From positions 111,766-129,757 of the forward strand of contig DGPN01000023.1 of assembly GCA_002390455.1 (NCBI GenBank): a stretch of 17,992 bases of DNA, written 5' to 3'. Every line of letters begins with the position of its first letter. Within the stretch, counting starts at the first letter, position 1. Origin of the DNA: Flavobacteriaceae bacterium UBA4439 (GTDB lineage Bacteria; Bacteroidota; Bacteroidia; Flavobacteriales; Flavobacteriaceae). Shown in pieces: positions 1 through 6,882 of this stretch. The notes beneath the pieces are model-generated. The model searched no databases. It saw only the letters and a list, made by a program, of their open reading frames with translations, and had not been told where the DNA came from. The position numbers and the translations under genes are program-made.

Positions 1-677
1 ACTAGTGTTCGTTCAAACTGACCTGTTCCCGCTTGATTGATCCTGAAATAGGTAGACAGTTCCATGGGGCAACGCACCCCCTTTGGAATATAACAAAAAG
101 ATCCATCGGAGAAAACAGCAGAGTTCAATGCAGCAAAATAATTATCTTGTGTAGGAACGACAGTACCAATGTATTTTTGGACCAAATCTGGGTGTTCGTG
201 TATGGCTTCGGAAATGGAGCAGAAAATAATTCCCTTTTCAGCAAGCGTCTCCTTGAAGGTGGTCGCAACAGAAACTGAATCCATTACAATATCCACAGCT
301 ACCCCTGCCAGTTTCTTTTGTTCGTCTAACGAAATCCCTAATTTTTCAAAGGTCTTGAGCAACTCTGGATCTATCTCATCCAGGCTTTTATATTGGTCTT
401 TTTTCTTGGGAGCAGAATAATAAGATATGGCTTGATAATCGGGTTTTTTGTATTGAACATTGGCCCACTTGGGTTCCTCCATATTCTTCCATGCCTCAAA
501 CGCTTTTAAACGCCATTGGGTCATCCATTCGGGTTCCATCTTTTTTTGTGAGATGCGGCGGACAACTTCCTCATTCAAGCCAACGGGAAAAGTCTCAGAA
601 TCGATATCGGTGTAAAAGCCGTATTCGTATTCTTTGGTCTCCAGTTCCTTTTTTAATTCTTCTTCAGTATATGCCAT
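1..677 (-). CDS. sufB: Fe-S cluster assembly scaffold protein SufB (partial, C-terminus outside window)
   Basis: The reading frame begins at an ATG at 677 and stays open to base 1, giving about 225 residues of a protein normally near 480. The N-terminus (MAYTEEELKK...) and the sequence around 'EPEWMTQWRLKAFEAW' are typical of SufB, as is the later stretch 'VPTQDNYFAALNSAVFSDGS' followed by 'FCYIPKGVRCP'. SufB works in the cytoplasm with SufC (ATPase) and SufD as the scaffold on which Fe-S clusters are built from sulfur supplied by SufS. The beta-helix core and catalytic C-terminal part lie beyond the left edge. The gene starts 11 bases after the stop of the IscA/SufA-type gene, so the two are probably cotranscribed; sufC, sufD and sufS would be expected next, but that is inference. 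No frameshift is visible. Confidence 0.95.
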   Translation of the reverse strand, partial: MAYTEEELKKELETKEYEYGFYTDIDSETFPVGLNEEVVRRISQKKMEPEWMTQWRLKAFEAWKNMEEPKWANVQYKKPDYQAISYYSAPKKKDQYKSLDEIDPELLKTFEKLGISLDEQKKLAGVAVDIVMDSVSVATTFKETLAEKGIIFCSISEAIHEHPDLVQKYIGTVVPTQDNYFAALNSAVFSDGSFCYIPKGVRCPMELSTYFRINQAGTGQFERTL

Positions 678-688
678 ATCGTTTTATC

Positions 689-1018
689 TTAAAGGGAGAA
701 ACTTTCCCCACAACCACATGTCCGCTCTGCGTTGGGATTGTTAAAAACAAACCCTTTGCCGTTCAAACCTCCCGAGTATTCAAGTGTGGTTCCCAAAAGG
801 TAGAGTAAGCTTTTTTTATCAACTAAAATTTTGACTTGATTGTCTTCAAACAAACGGTCTTGTTCTGATTTTACCTTGTCAAAACTCAAATCGTAGGAGA
901 GACCCGAACAGCCTCCGCTTTTCACTCCCACACGGACAAAGTCATCAGTGGGGTGAAATCCCTCTTCTCGCATCAATTGTGACACTTGTTTTTGTGCACT
1001 GGGCGATACTTTGATCAT
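689..1018 (-). CDS. IscA/SufA (HesB-type) iron-sulfur cluster assembly accessory protein
   Basis: This 109-residue protein is the normal size for the A-type Fe-S carrier family. It has the three conserved cysteines: Cys37 in 'SGGCSGLSYDL', and Cys101 and Cys103 in the C-terminal 'TCGCGESF'. In the family these cysteines bind iron or a cluster and pass it to apo-target proteins. The gene opens the SUF operon: its stop is 11 bases before sufB, and a TATATTTG -7 element lies about 28 bases upstream of the ATG. The cysteine pattern makes the family assignment firm. Whether to call it sufA or iscA cannot be settled from sequence alone, although location next to sufB favours a SufA role. Confidence 0.95.
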   Translation of the reverse strand: MIKVSPSAQKQVSQLMREEGFHPTDDFVRVGVKSGGCSGLSYDLSFDKVKSEQDRLFEDNQVKILVDKKSLLYLLGTTLEYSGGLNGKGFVFNNPNAERTCGCGESFSL

Positions 1019-1046
1019 TTAAAACAATTATTATTTAAAATCACTA

Positions 1047-1054
1047 CAAATATA
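1047..1054 (-). promoter_or_regulatory. Candidate -7 promoter element of the SUF operon
   Basis: Read on the minus strand this is TATATTTG, an exact match to the Bacteroidota -7 consensus TAnnTTTG. It would start transcription about 25 bases upstream of the IscA-type gene. I see no clear TTTG -33 element at the usual 19-base spacing. The 64 bases between this site and the end of the upstream lipoprotein gene contain no obvious terminator hairpin, so read-through from that gene is possible. Confidence 0.45.
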
Positions 1055-1117
1055 GCGCATTTCCTTTTAAGAGTGGGCTTTTACTATCAATTCTGATTAT
1101 GGCTCAATTGATATTTA

Positions 1118-2458
1118 CTAATTCCAACGAGCCATTAAAATATCCCCATTCCCTTTATTTTTTTCAAAAGGTGAATTTTTACTAAAAGATTGTCCCACAA
1201 GGAATACGCTACCGTCAGTCTGTATCAAAATATCGTGTGCAAAATCTTGACCTTCTCCTCCTAAGGTCATGGTCTTTTTAGCGGTTCCGTTGGAGGGGAA
1301 ATACATCAAAAAGATGTCGTTTTCTCCGTTATTGTTCTCAAAGTCCCCGTCGGAACTTCGGGAGTAGCCCGTTAAGAAAATTGATCCCCATTGCCATTCA
1401 CTCATGGCGGTACCCCTATCAAATTCACTCCCTCCAAAATTATAACTCCCAACCAGCCTTCCAGTTGGATCAAGTGTAATTTGCCAAGCATCTGATTCCC
1501 CCTTGGAATGGGTTATATCTTGATCCGAACTGTGAGTGTTACCAATAATTCTAAAATGACCGTAAGAATCTTGGATTACTTTTGAGGCCTCGTCCACCAA
1601 ACTTCCACCGTAGGAATTTTCCCAAAGCATCTCGCCCGATGCTGAAACCATAACGACCCATACATCGTAATTGCCTTTAGGGTTTTTTACATCCACATCG
1701 TCGCTTTCTGAGGTACCCACCACTAAAAAGTTTCCATCTCGGGTTTGAATGGCATCGTAGGATCGGTCATTGTTGGTGCCTCCAAAATACCTTCGCCATT
1801 GTATGTTTCCATTGGCATCCAATTTGTGACACCAAAACTCCCCTACTCCATGACGACTGGCACTTGATGATTTTTTATCGTTGCCCATACCGTTGGAAGC
1901 GGTAACATCCAAAAAACCATTGAAAAAATAGCCTCCATCCTGGGTAGCAATAAGATTGTAGGAGTGATCATGACCTGAATAACCAAATGATTTCTTCCAA
2001 ACGACGGCTCCATCTGCATCAATTTTGATGATCCAATTGTCGTGATATCCTTGGGTGGGGGGCACATCTCCATCCTGACTGTTACTGTAGCCCAATAAAA
2101 CAAATCCTCCTTCGGGAGTTTCTACCACAGAAAAGCCAAAATCGTCACCGCTGCCTCCATAGGTTTTTTTCCATAAGATTTCCCCGTCAAGACTAAACTT
2201 GATCAAAAACAAATCCCAGTCGTTTGCGGTTCTTTCGCTAAAATCCCCATCGGTACTTTTGGTGCTTCCTACCACTGCAAGTCCACCTTTTCGCAACTGG
2301 ATAATTTCTCTTGCCACATCCTCATTACTCCCGCCCACTAGCGTAACTTGGGTCAGCGAGCCACTGAATTGAGCCTCGGGCGTGTTTATAGAGATAGAAT
2401 CAGGCATACAGGCCGAAAGAAGAGATATTAAAACGAGGAAAAGGAGTTTTATGTACAA
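1118..2458 (-). CDS. Lipoprotein with seven ~58-residue repeats (probable seven-bladed beta-propeller)
   Basis: The 446-residue protein begins with a lipoprotein signal peptide; the lipobox is LSAC with Cys17. The rest is seven tandem repeats starting near residues 42, 101, 159, 226, 284, 342 and 400. Each has the plan 'GGs..D.a..i..t.DGg....G.s.S.DgD....G..D.w..k.d..G...W.k', typical of Bacteroidota proteins predicted to fold as beta-propellers. The third repeat carries about nine extra residues in a Ser/Lys-rich region (about 187-206). There is no C-terminal sorting domain, so anchoring is by lipid. The start codon is TTG at 2458, two bases after the stop of the upstream lipoprotein gene. 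An in-frame stop lies just upstream and no ATG precedes the signal peptide, so TTG is the best start, probably translationally coupled. I do not know its ligand; a binding or scaffolding role in the envelope is inference. Confidence 0.85.
   Translation of the reverse strand: MYIKLLFLVLISLLSACMPDSISINTPEAQFSGSLTQVTLVGGSNEDVAREIIQLRKGGLAVVGSTKSTDGDFSERTANDWDLFLIKFSLDGEILWKKTYGGSGDDFGFSVVETPEGGFVLLGYSNSQDGDVPPTQGYHDNWIIKIDADGAVVWKKSFGYSGHDHSYNLIATQDGGYFFNGFLDVTASNGMGNDKKSSSASRHGVGEFWCHKLDANGNIQWRRYFGGTNNDRSYDAIQTRDGNFLVVGTSESDDVDVKNPKGNYDVWVVMVSASGEMLWENSYGGSLVDEASKVIQDSYGHFRIIGNTHSSDQDITHSKGESDAWQITLDPTGRLVGSYNFGGSEFDRGTAMSEWQWGSIFLTGYSRSSDGDFENNNGENDIFLMYFPSNGTAKKTMTLGGEGQDFAHDILIQTDGSVFLVGQSFSKNSPFEKNKGNGDILMARWN
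1121..2335 (-). repeat. Seven protein-level tandem repeats inside the lipoprotein gene
   Basis: Residues 42-446 divide into seven units with starts spaced 59, 58, 67, 58, 58 and 58 residues apart. The landmark residues are the GG at each unit start, an Asp about five residues later, a central DGG/DG turn and a later 'S.DGD' or related loop. The units are clearly diverged in sequence, so this is an old protein repeat rather than a recent DNA duplication. Confidence 0.8.
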
Positions 2459-2460
2459 TT

Positions 2461-3714
2461 CTATTCAGATTTTTTGATGAGGAATAATCCCCTGTTAATA
2501 TCGCTTATGGCAATCACTCCACTTTCGAAGAAGGGATAGACATTCCAAGCACCATTAAAGACAGTGGAGTTGTGCTCTGGAAAAGTGTCGAAAAAACCAA
2601 TTTCTCTCATATTTTTATCGGCCAAACCACCGATGTCGATCACCCTGATCCCAGCAGAATAATTGGCCAAATAAAATAGGTCTTCTACGACATATCCATT
2701 GTGGTCTATGGCAGCAGTAGGGCCATAATAAGTATGATGAAGTACAGGATTGTCCAAATCATTGAGGTCAAAAACCAATGTTCTGGTTTTTCCACCCAGT
2801 CTGAATTCATCCAATTCATCTCCCAGAATAAAAAACCTTTGGGTTTTGTCAAACCAACCTTGATGAACATACTGGGTGTTTTGATAACTCGTTTCTGCTA
2901 TGGTCTTTGGGTTTTGTTTGTCGGTAACATCAATCACGACCAATTTGGACTCATTAGAACCTATAAAAATTTCCTTTCCCACATAATCTTGATCCGGACC
3001 TCTGTAGTTGACCACTTGGGCATCATGACTGTAGCCAGCATCTGCGTATCCTCCCACAAATTTGATGCTTTGGGGATTGTTTAGGTCAAGGAAATGGACC
3101 CCTCCCCTAAAATCATCTTTTTTATCAGTTCCCACTACATATCCATAGCCACTATCTGGGTTGACGACCATATTATGGGCTGTAGGAACAGTTTGAAGTA
3201 CTCTATCTGGAGAAAAATTTTCTGGAGGGTTAGCTTCTCTCAATCGTGTGAGATCAAAAACTTGCACGCCGTGGCTATCGGCTTCGCTGACGATATAGGC
3301 ATGATTATCGTAAACCTTGATGTCTCTCCAAGAACTGTTCTCAGTAGTAGTAGGTAGTTTGCCGATCAAAATAGGGTTTGTAGATTCATTGATATCGACA
3401 AAAGCGGTGCCATTGTCCAGTCCCATCAGAACGTATTCTTTACCAGTACTTGAGTCGGTCCAGCCCCAACAATCATTACCTTGTCCGCTTCCTAAGGTGG
3501 AAAGGTCTATATGCGCCAGTAGATCATAACCCTTGCAAGGATATTTCCCAGCAAAACCATCTACGCAAGGGGTCCCCATTTTTTGATTGTCCGTTCCATT
3601 GTCGTTTCCATTATTTAGAGATTCGAGAGGCTCTAATACTTCATCATCAAGGTTGTCTTCTTGGCAAGAGATTAAGGCTGATAAAAGAAACAATAAAATT
3701 AGTCTTAAATTCAT
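2461..3714 (-). CDS. Choice-of-anchor B / LVIVD-repeat family lipoprotein
   Basis: A 417-residue lipoprotein with signal peptide and lipobox LISC (Cys17), followed by an acidic, Asn-rich linker (about 18-45). The body matches the family called choice-of-anchor B: 'DCWGWTDSSTGKEYVLMGL' near 81-99, then LVIVD-like blades such as 'KLVVIDVTDKQNP' (257-269) and 'AGIRVIDI' (354-361). Recurrent His motifs occur at AHN (H180), SHD (H230), HQGW (H284), DHN (H338) and EHN (H381). The family is named for using different anchors in different species; here the anchor is an N-terminal lipid. The residues after Cys17 (QEDN..DDE) resemble the acidic surface-export signals of Bacteroidota lipoproteins. It is the first gene of an operon with the seven-repeat lipoprotein. 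Its molecular function is unknown to me. Confidence 0.88.
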   Translation of the reverse strand: MNLRLILLFLLSALISCQEDNLDDEVLEPLESLNNGNDNGTDNQKMGTPCVDGFAGKYPCKGYDLLAHIDLSTLGSGQGNDCWGWTDSSTGKEYVLMGLDNGTAFVDINESTNPILIGKLPTTTENSSWRDIKVYDNHAYIVSEADSHGVQVFDLTRLREANPPENFSPDRVLQTVPTAHNMVVNPDSGYGYVVGTDKKDDFRGGVHFLDLNNPQSIKFVGGYADAGYSHDAQVVNYRGPDQDYVGKEIFIGSNESKLVVIDVTDKQNPKTIAETSYQNTQYVHQGWFDKTQRFFILGDELDEFRLGGKTRTLVFDLNDLDNPVLHHTYYGPTAAIDHNGYVVEDLFYLANYSAGIRVIDIGGLADKNMREIGFFDTFPEHNSTVFNGAWNVYPFFESGVIAISDINRGLFLIKKSE

Positions 3715-3718
3715 GAGG

Positions 3719-3726
3719 CAAATTTA
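3719..3726 (-). promoter_or_regulatory. Candidate -7 element immediately upstream of the lipoprotein operon
   Basis: The minus strand reads TAAATTTG, an exact TAnnTTTG match, ending only four bases before the ATG at 3714. If used, the transcript would have essentially no leader. No clear -33 TTTG is seen 19 bases further up, so a different upstream promoter is a real alternative. Confidence 0.3.
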
Positions 3727-3790
3727 GCGTTGTTATTAGAAGATTTACCCCTAATTTAAACAAGTCTGATCGGTTTGAAATAAATCTTAG

Positions 3791-3798
3791 TAATTTTA
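3791..3798 (+). promoter_or_regulatory. Weak candidate -7 element of thiL
   Basis: TAATTTTA differs from TAnnTTTG at the last base and ends four bases before the thiL ATG. A TTTG at 3774-3777 is only 13 bases upstream, which is shorter than the usual spacing. The same 14-base string GTAATTTTAACAAA occurs upstream of the polyprenyl synthase gene on the other strand. Confidence 0.22.
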
Positions 3799-3802
3799 AC
3801 AA

Positions 3803-4855
3803 ATGTTTGAAAACAAAAACACCACCCCTATTTCCGAAATAGGAGAATTTGGTCTGATTGACCATTTGACAAAAAACTTTTCCGTAATTCACCCCTCGAC
3901 CCTAAAAGGTGTGGGCGATGATGCTGCGGTATTAAAGCACAACGAAGGACAAACCGTTGTCACTACCGATCTTTTGATTGAGGGTGTTCATTTCGACTTG
4001 TCTTATGTACCATTAAAGCATTTGGGTTATAAGTCTGTGATGGTTAACCTTTCGGATGTGTATGCGATGAATGCACATCCCACCCAGATCACCGTATCTG
4101 TAGCGGTGTCCAATCGTTTTCCTCTGGAAGCTTTGGAAGAGTTGTACTCAGGTATTGCCTTGGCTTGTAAAAACTATAAAGTTGATTTGGTCGGGGGAGA
4201 TACTTCTAGCAGTACCACCGGACTGATCATTTCCATTACCGCTATGGGGCAAGCCAAAGAGAAGAAGATCACTTACCGATCGGGGGCAAAAGCTAACGAT
4301 CTGTTGGTCGTAAGTGGTGATTTGGGCGGAGCCTATATGGGCTTGCAGGTGCTTGAACGAGAAAAGGAGGTTTTTAAAGTCAACCCGAACAATCAACCCG
4401 ACTTAGCACTTTATTCCTATTGCGTAGAAAGGCAATTGAAACCCGAAGCAAGGAAGGATGTTATAGAACTTTTGGAGGAAGTAAAAATTGTCCCCAATGC
4501 TATGATAGACATTAGCGATGGACTTTCTTCCGAAATTTTTCACCTCTGCAAAGCTTCCCAAGTGGGATGTGATGTATATGAAGAGAAGCTTCCCGCTGAT
4601 CCGCAAACCTTGAGTACCGCAGAGGAATTCAAAATTAACAGTAGTACTGCGCTGCTCAACGGCGGAGAAGATTATGAATTGTTAATGGCGATTAAAACGG
4701 AAGATTATGAAAAAATTAAAGGGCATCCCTTGTTAACCACTATCGGTCATTTTACGGATCAAAAACAGGTCTGTAATATGATTACGGGCTTGGGGCAATC
4801 GATCCCTTTGGAAGCGCAAGGTTGGAAAAATTTCAACAAAGACGAATCAGCCTAG
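3803..4855 (+). CDS. thiL: Thiamine-monophosphate kinase ThiL
   Basis: ThiL phosphorylates thiamine monophosphate with ATP to give thiamine diphosphate, the active cofactor, in the cytoplasm. The 350-residue protein carries the family's motifs in order: 'GVGDDAAVL' (36-44, Mg/ATP-binding aspartates), 'TTDLLIEGVHF' (54-64), 'LVGGDT' (129-134), 'ISDGLSSE' (237-244) and 'NGGEDYELL' (286-294). Length is slightly above the roughly 325-residue E. coli enzyme. The ATG at 3803 is the only sensible start; the next in-frame Met is at residue 80, inside the conserved domain. It is divergent from the lipoprotein operon and its 3' end overlaps the convergent ZIP gene by nine bases. No other thiamine gene is in the window. 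Confidence 0.96.
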   Translation: MFENKNTTPISEIGEFGLIDHLTKNFSVIHPSTLKGVGDDAAVLKHNEGQTVVTTDLLIEGVHFDLSYVPLKHLGYKSVMVNLSDVYAMNAHPTQITVSVAVSNRFPLEALEELYSGIALACKNYKVDLVGGDTSSSTTGLIISITAMGQAKEKKITYRSGAKANDLLVVSGDLGGAYMGLQVLEREKEVFKVNPNNQPDLALYSYCVERQLKPEARKDVIELLEEVKIVPNAMIDISDGLSSEIFHLCKASQVGCDVYEEKLPADPQTLSTAEEFKINSSTALLNGGEDYELLMAIKTEDYEKIKGHPLLTTIGHFTDQKQVCNMITGLGQSIPLEAQGWKNFNKDESA

Positions 4856-5662
4856 GGCAACATCTAGGGTCATCATTACAATAAAGCCGCCAATAAACCC
4901 CAGTGTGGAGACATCTGTATATTTGTCGAGCTGGGTTTCGGGGATGACCTCCTCCACCACTACAAAAATCATGGCCCCTGCGGCAAAAGCCAATGCATAG
5001 GGCAAAATGGGAGTGAAAAAAGTTACTGCCACAGCTCCCAAAACTGCAGCTATGGGTTCGACAATGGCCGACAACTGACCGTACCAAAAGCTTTTGAATT
5101 TACTGACCCCTTGTCTCCTTAAAGGCATGGAAACGGCAATACCCTCGGGAAAGTTTTGAATACCAATTCCAATGGCCAAAGCAACTGCTCCACCAATAGA
5201 AGCCTCGGGTATTCCAGCGGCTACACCTCCAAAAAGCACGCCTACTGCCAAGCCCTCTGGGATATTGTGCATCGTAATGGCCAATACCAACAAGGTGGTT
5301 TTGTGCCAAGGGGTTTTGATTCCTTCAGAATCCTTAAAGTTGATATGAATGTGGGGTAGTATTTTGTCTAGACTGAAAATAAAAAGAGCCCCTAAGCCAA
5401 ACCCAATGGCAGCGGGGATGACCTTGACGAACCCTTCACCAGGTGACATTTCGATACCAGGAGCTAAAAGACTCCAAAAACTGGCCGCTACCATGACTCC
5501 CCCGGTAAAACCCAACATACCGTCTAAAAATCCACGGTGCATGGTTTTGAATAAAAAAACAAATGAAGCACCAAAAGCCGTCAATAACCAAGTAAATACC
5601 GTTGCATAAAATGCGCCTTTTACTGGACTGATATTGGAAAAAAACTCAATGATAGTGTCCAT
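4847..5662 (-). CDS. ZIP-family divalent metal transporter
   Basis: A 271-residue integral membrane protein with about eight hydrophobic segments. Segment 4 carries 'MHNIPEGLAVG' (131-141) and segment 5 'QNFPEGIAVS' (169-178), the paired His/Glu metal-site motifs of ZIP transporters; 'SAIVEP' (198-203) supplies another conserved acidic residue. A weak histidine cluster ('LPHIHIN', 102-108) lies in the loop between segments 3 and 4, where ZIP proteins usually have a His-rich loop. The size and motif pattern fit the bacterial GufA/ZupT-like branch, which takes up zinc, iron and other divalent metals; the exact metal cannot be told. The ATG at 5662 gives a normal ZIP N-terminus. A TATATTTG element lies 22 bases upstream. 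The stop lies inside the last codons of thiL. Confidence 0.93.
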   Translation of the reverse strand: MDTIIEFFSNISPVKGAFYATVFTWLLTAFGASFVFLFKTMHRGFLDGMLGFTGGVMVAASFWSLLAPGIEMSPGEGFVKVIPAAIGFGLGALFIFSLDKILPHIHINFKDSEGIKTPWHKTTLLVLAITMHNIPEGLAVGVLFGGVAAGIPEASIGGAVALAIGIGIQNFPEGIAVSMPLRRQGVSKFKSFWYGQLSAIVEPIAAVLGAVAVTFFTPILPYALAFAAGAMIFVVVEEVIPETQLDKYTDVSTLGFIGGFIVMMTLDVALG

Positions 5663-5684
5663 AATAGCAGATTTGAATCGTCGA

Positions 5685-5692
5685 CAAATATA
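5685..5692 (-). promoter_or_regulatory. Candidate -7 element of the ZIP transporter gene
   Basis: The minus strand reads TATATTTG, an exact TAnnTTTG match identical to the one upstream of the SUF operon. It ends 22 bases before the ATG at 5662. No -33 TTTG is evident at 19 bases. Confidence 0.42.
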
Positions 5693-5733
5693 GATAAAAC
5701 TAACTAATGTTTCAGACTGTTAAAGGGATTGAC

Positions 5734-5741
5734 TAATTTTG
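5734..5741 (+). promoter_or_regulatory. Candidate -7 element of crtY
   Basis: TAATTTTG is an exact TAnnTTTG match ending seven bases before the crtY ATG, which would leave a leader of only a few bases. At the -33 position there is only a partial match (GTTTCA at 5709-5714). It lies in the 86-base divergent spacer shared with the ZIP gene. Confidence 0.4.
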
Positions 5742-5748
5742 AATCACA

Positions 5749-6882
5749 ATGCTTAAAAAACAATACGACTATATTATTTGTGGAGGTGGAGCGTCGGGTT
5801 TGCTATTGGCCTACAGGATTTGTAATGACCCTTATTTCAAAGACCGATCTCTATTGTTGATCGAAAAAGATTCCAAAGACAGCAACGACCGTACTTGGTG
5901 CTTTTGGGAGTCGGGAGAGGGAGATTTGGAAACAATGGTTCACAAAACTTGGAATCATGCCTATTTTAATGCCGATGATTTTGAAATGGACTTTTCCTTG
6001 CAGCCATTTCGTTATAAGATGATCCGAAGTCTCGATTTCTACCAATCGATGAACAATAAATTGGCAGAATTCGATCAACTCACCCGAATCAAAGCAAGTG
6101 TGAGCTCCATAGAGGATGGTTGGGTGACCACCGAAGTGCAATCCTTTCAGGGCAGTATGGTTTTTTCGAGTATTTACAATCCCAAAAGCTTATACCAACA
6201 AAAAAAATACCCCGTCTTGTTACAACACTTTGTGGGGCAAGTCGTCCAAACCCAGAAGCCATGTTTTGACCCAGACAAAATTGAGTTCATGAATTTTAAC
6301 GTTCCCCAAAAAGGAAATACCCGATTTATGTATGTGTTGCCCCTAGGGCCAAATAAAGCATTGTTGGAATACACTCTTTTTTCTCAAAATGCTTTGCAAA
6401 GAAAAGAATATTCGGATGCTATAGCAGATTTTCTCAAGAATCTGCCCACAGGAGGTTATGAAATCTTGGAAGAGGAGGAGGGGAAAATCCCCATGACTTG
6501 TTATCGTTTTGACCTCAAGAACAGCTCAAAGCTTTTACATATTGGTACGGCAGGAGGTTGGACAAAACCCAGTACTGGATACACCTTTCAACGCATCAAC
6601 GAGAAAACAAAAGAGGTGGTCGATTTCCTCAAAAAAGAACAGCCACTGTCTCATTTTGGTAGAAGAAATCGATTTTGGTTTTACGACTTATTGTTTATCG
6701 ACGTTCTGGCCAAAGACAATGCTAACGGAGCCAAACTTTTCAAAAAGATGTTTGAAAAGAACTCGCCCGAGCTCATTTTTCGATTCTTGGACGAAAAAAG
6801 TTCTTTATGGCAAGAGTTTCAAATCATGCGCTCTTTTGATGTGGGACAATTTGTAAAAGCCCTTTTAAAAAGAATTTTTTAA
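5749..6882 (+). CDS. crtY: Lycopene beta-cyclase CrtY
   Basis: CrtY closes beta-ionone rings on lycopene to make beta-carotene, the branch toward zeaxanthin in flavobacteria. The 377-residue protein starts with a dinucleotide-binding fold, 'DYIICGGGASGLLLAYRI' (7-24), and the acidic end of beta-strand 2 is 'LIEKD' (37-41). Cyclase-family signatures follow: 'DRTWCFWE' (47-54), 'ALLEYTLFS' (204-212), which corresponds to the catalytic FLEET-type motif and keeps its first Glu (E207), and 'GTAGGWTKPSTGYTF' (266-280). It is a membrane-associated flavoprotein that keeps its flavin reduced. It is convergent with the polyprenyl synthase that makes the C20 carotenoid precursor, and the two stops overlap. 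Phytoene synthase, desaturase and hydroxylase are not in this window. Confidence 0.93.
   Translation: MLKKQYDYIICGGGASGLLLAYRICNDPYFKDRSLLLIEKDSKDSNDRTWCFWESGEGDLETMVHKTWNHAYFNADDFEMDFSLQPFRYKMIRSLDFYQSMNNKLAEFDQLTRIKASVSSIEDGWVTTEVQSFQGSMVFSSIYNPKSLYQQKKYPVLLQHFVGQVVQTQKPCFDPDKIEFMNFNVPQKGNTRFMYVLPLGPNKALLEYTLFSQNALQRKEYSDAIADFLKNLPTGGYEILEEEEGKIPMTCYRFDLKNSSKLLHIGTAGGWTKPSTGYTFQRINEKTKEVVDFLKKEQPLSHFGRRNRFWFYDLLFIDVLAKDNANGAKLFKKMFEKNSPELIFRFLDEKSSLWQEFQIMRSFDVGQFVKALLKRIF

Noticed and set aside
2701..3716. Several plus-strand open frames of 70-127 codons
   Set aside because: All are antisense to the choice-of-anchor B lipoprotein gene, which has a signal peptide and family motifs throughout.
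5100..5609. Alternative-frame open frames over the ZIP gene
   Set aside because: They are shadows; the ZIP frame carries both metal-site motifs and the membrane segments.
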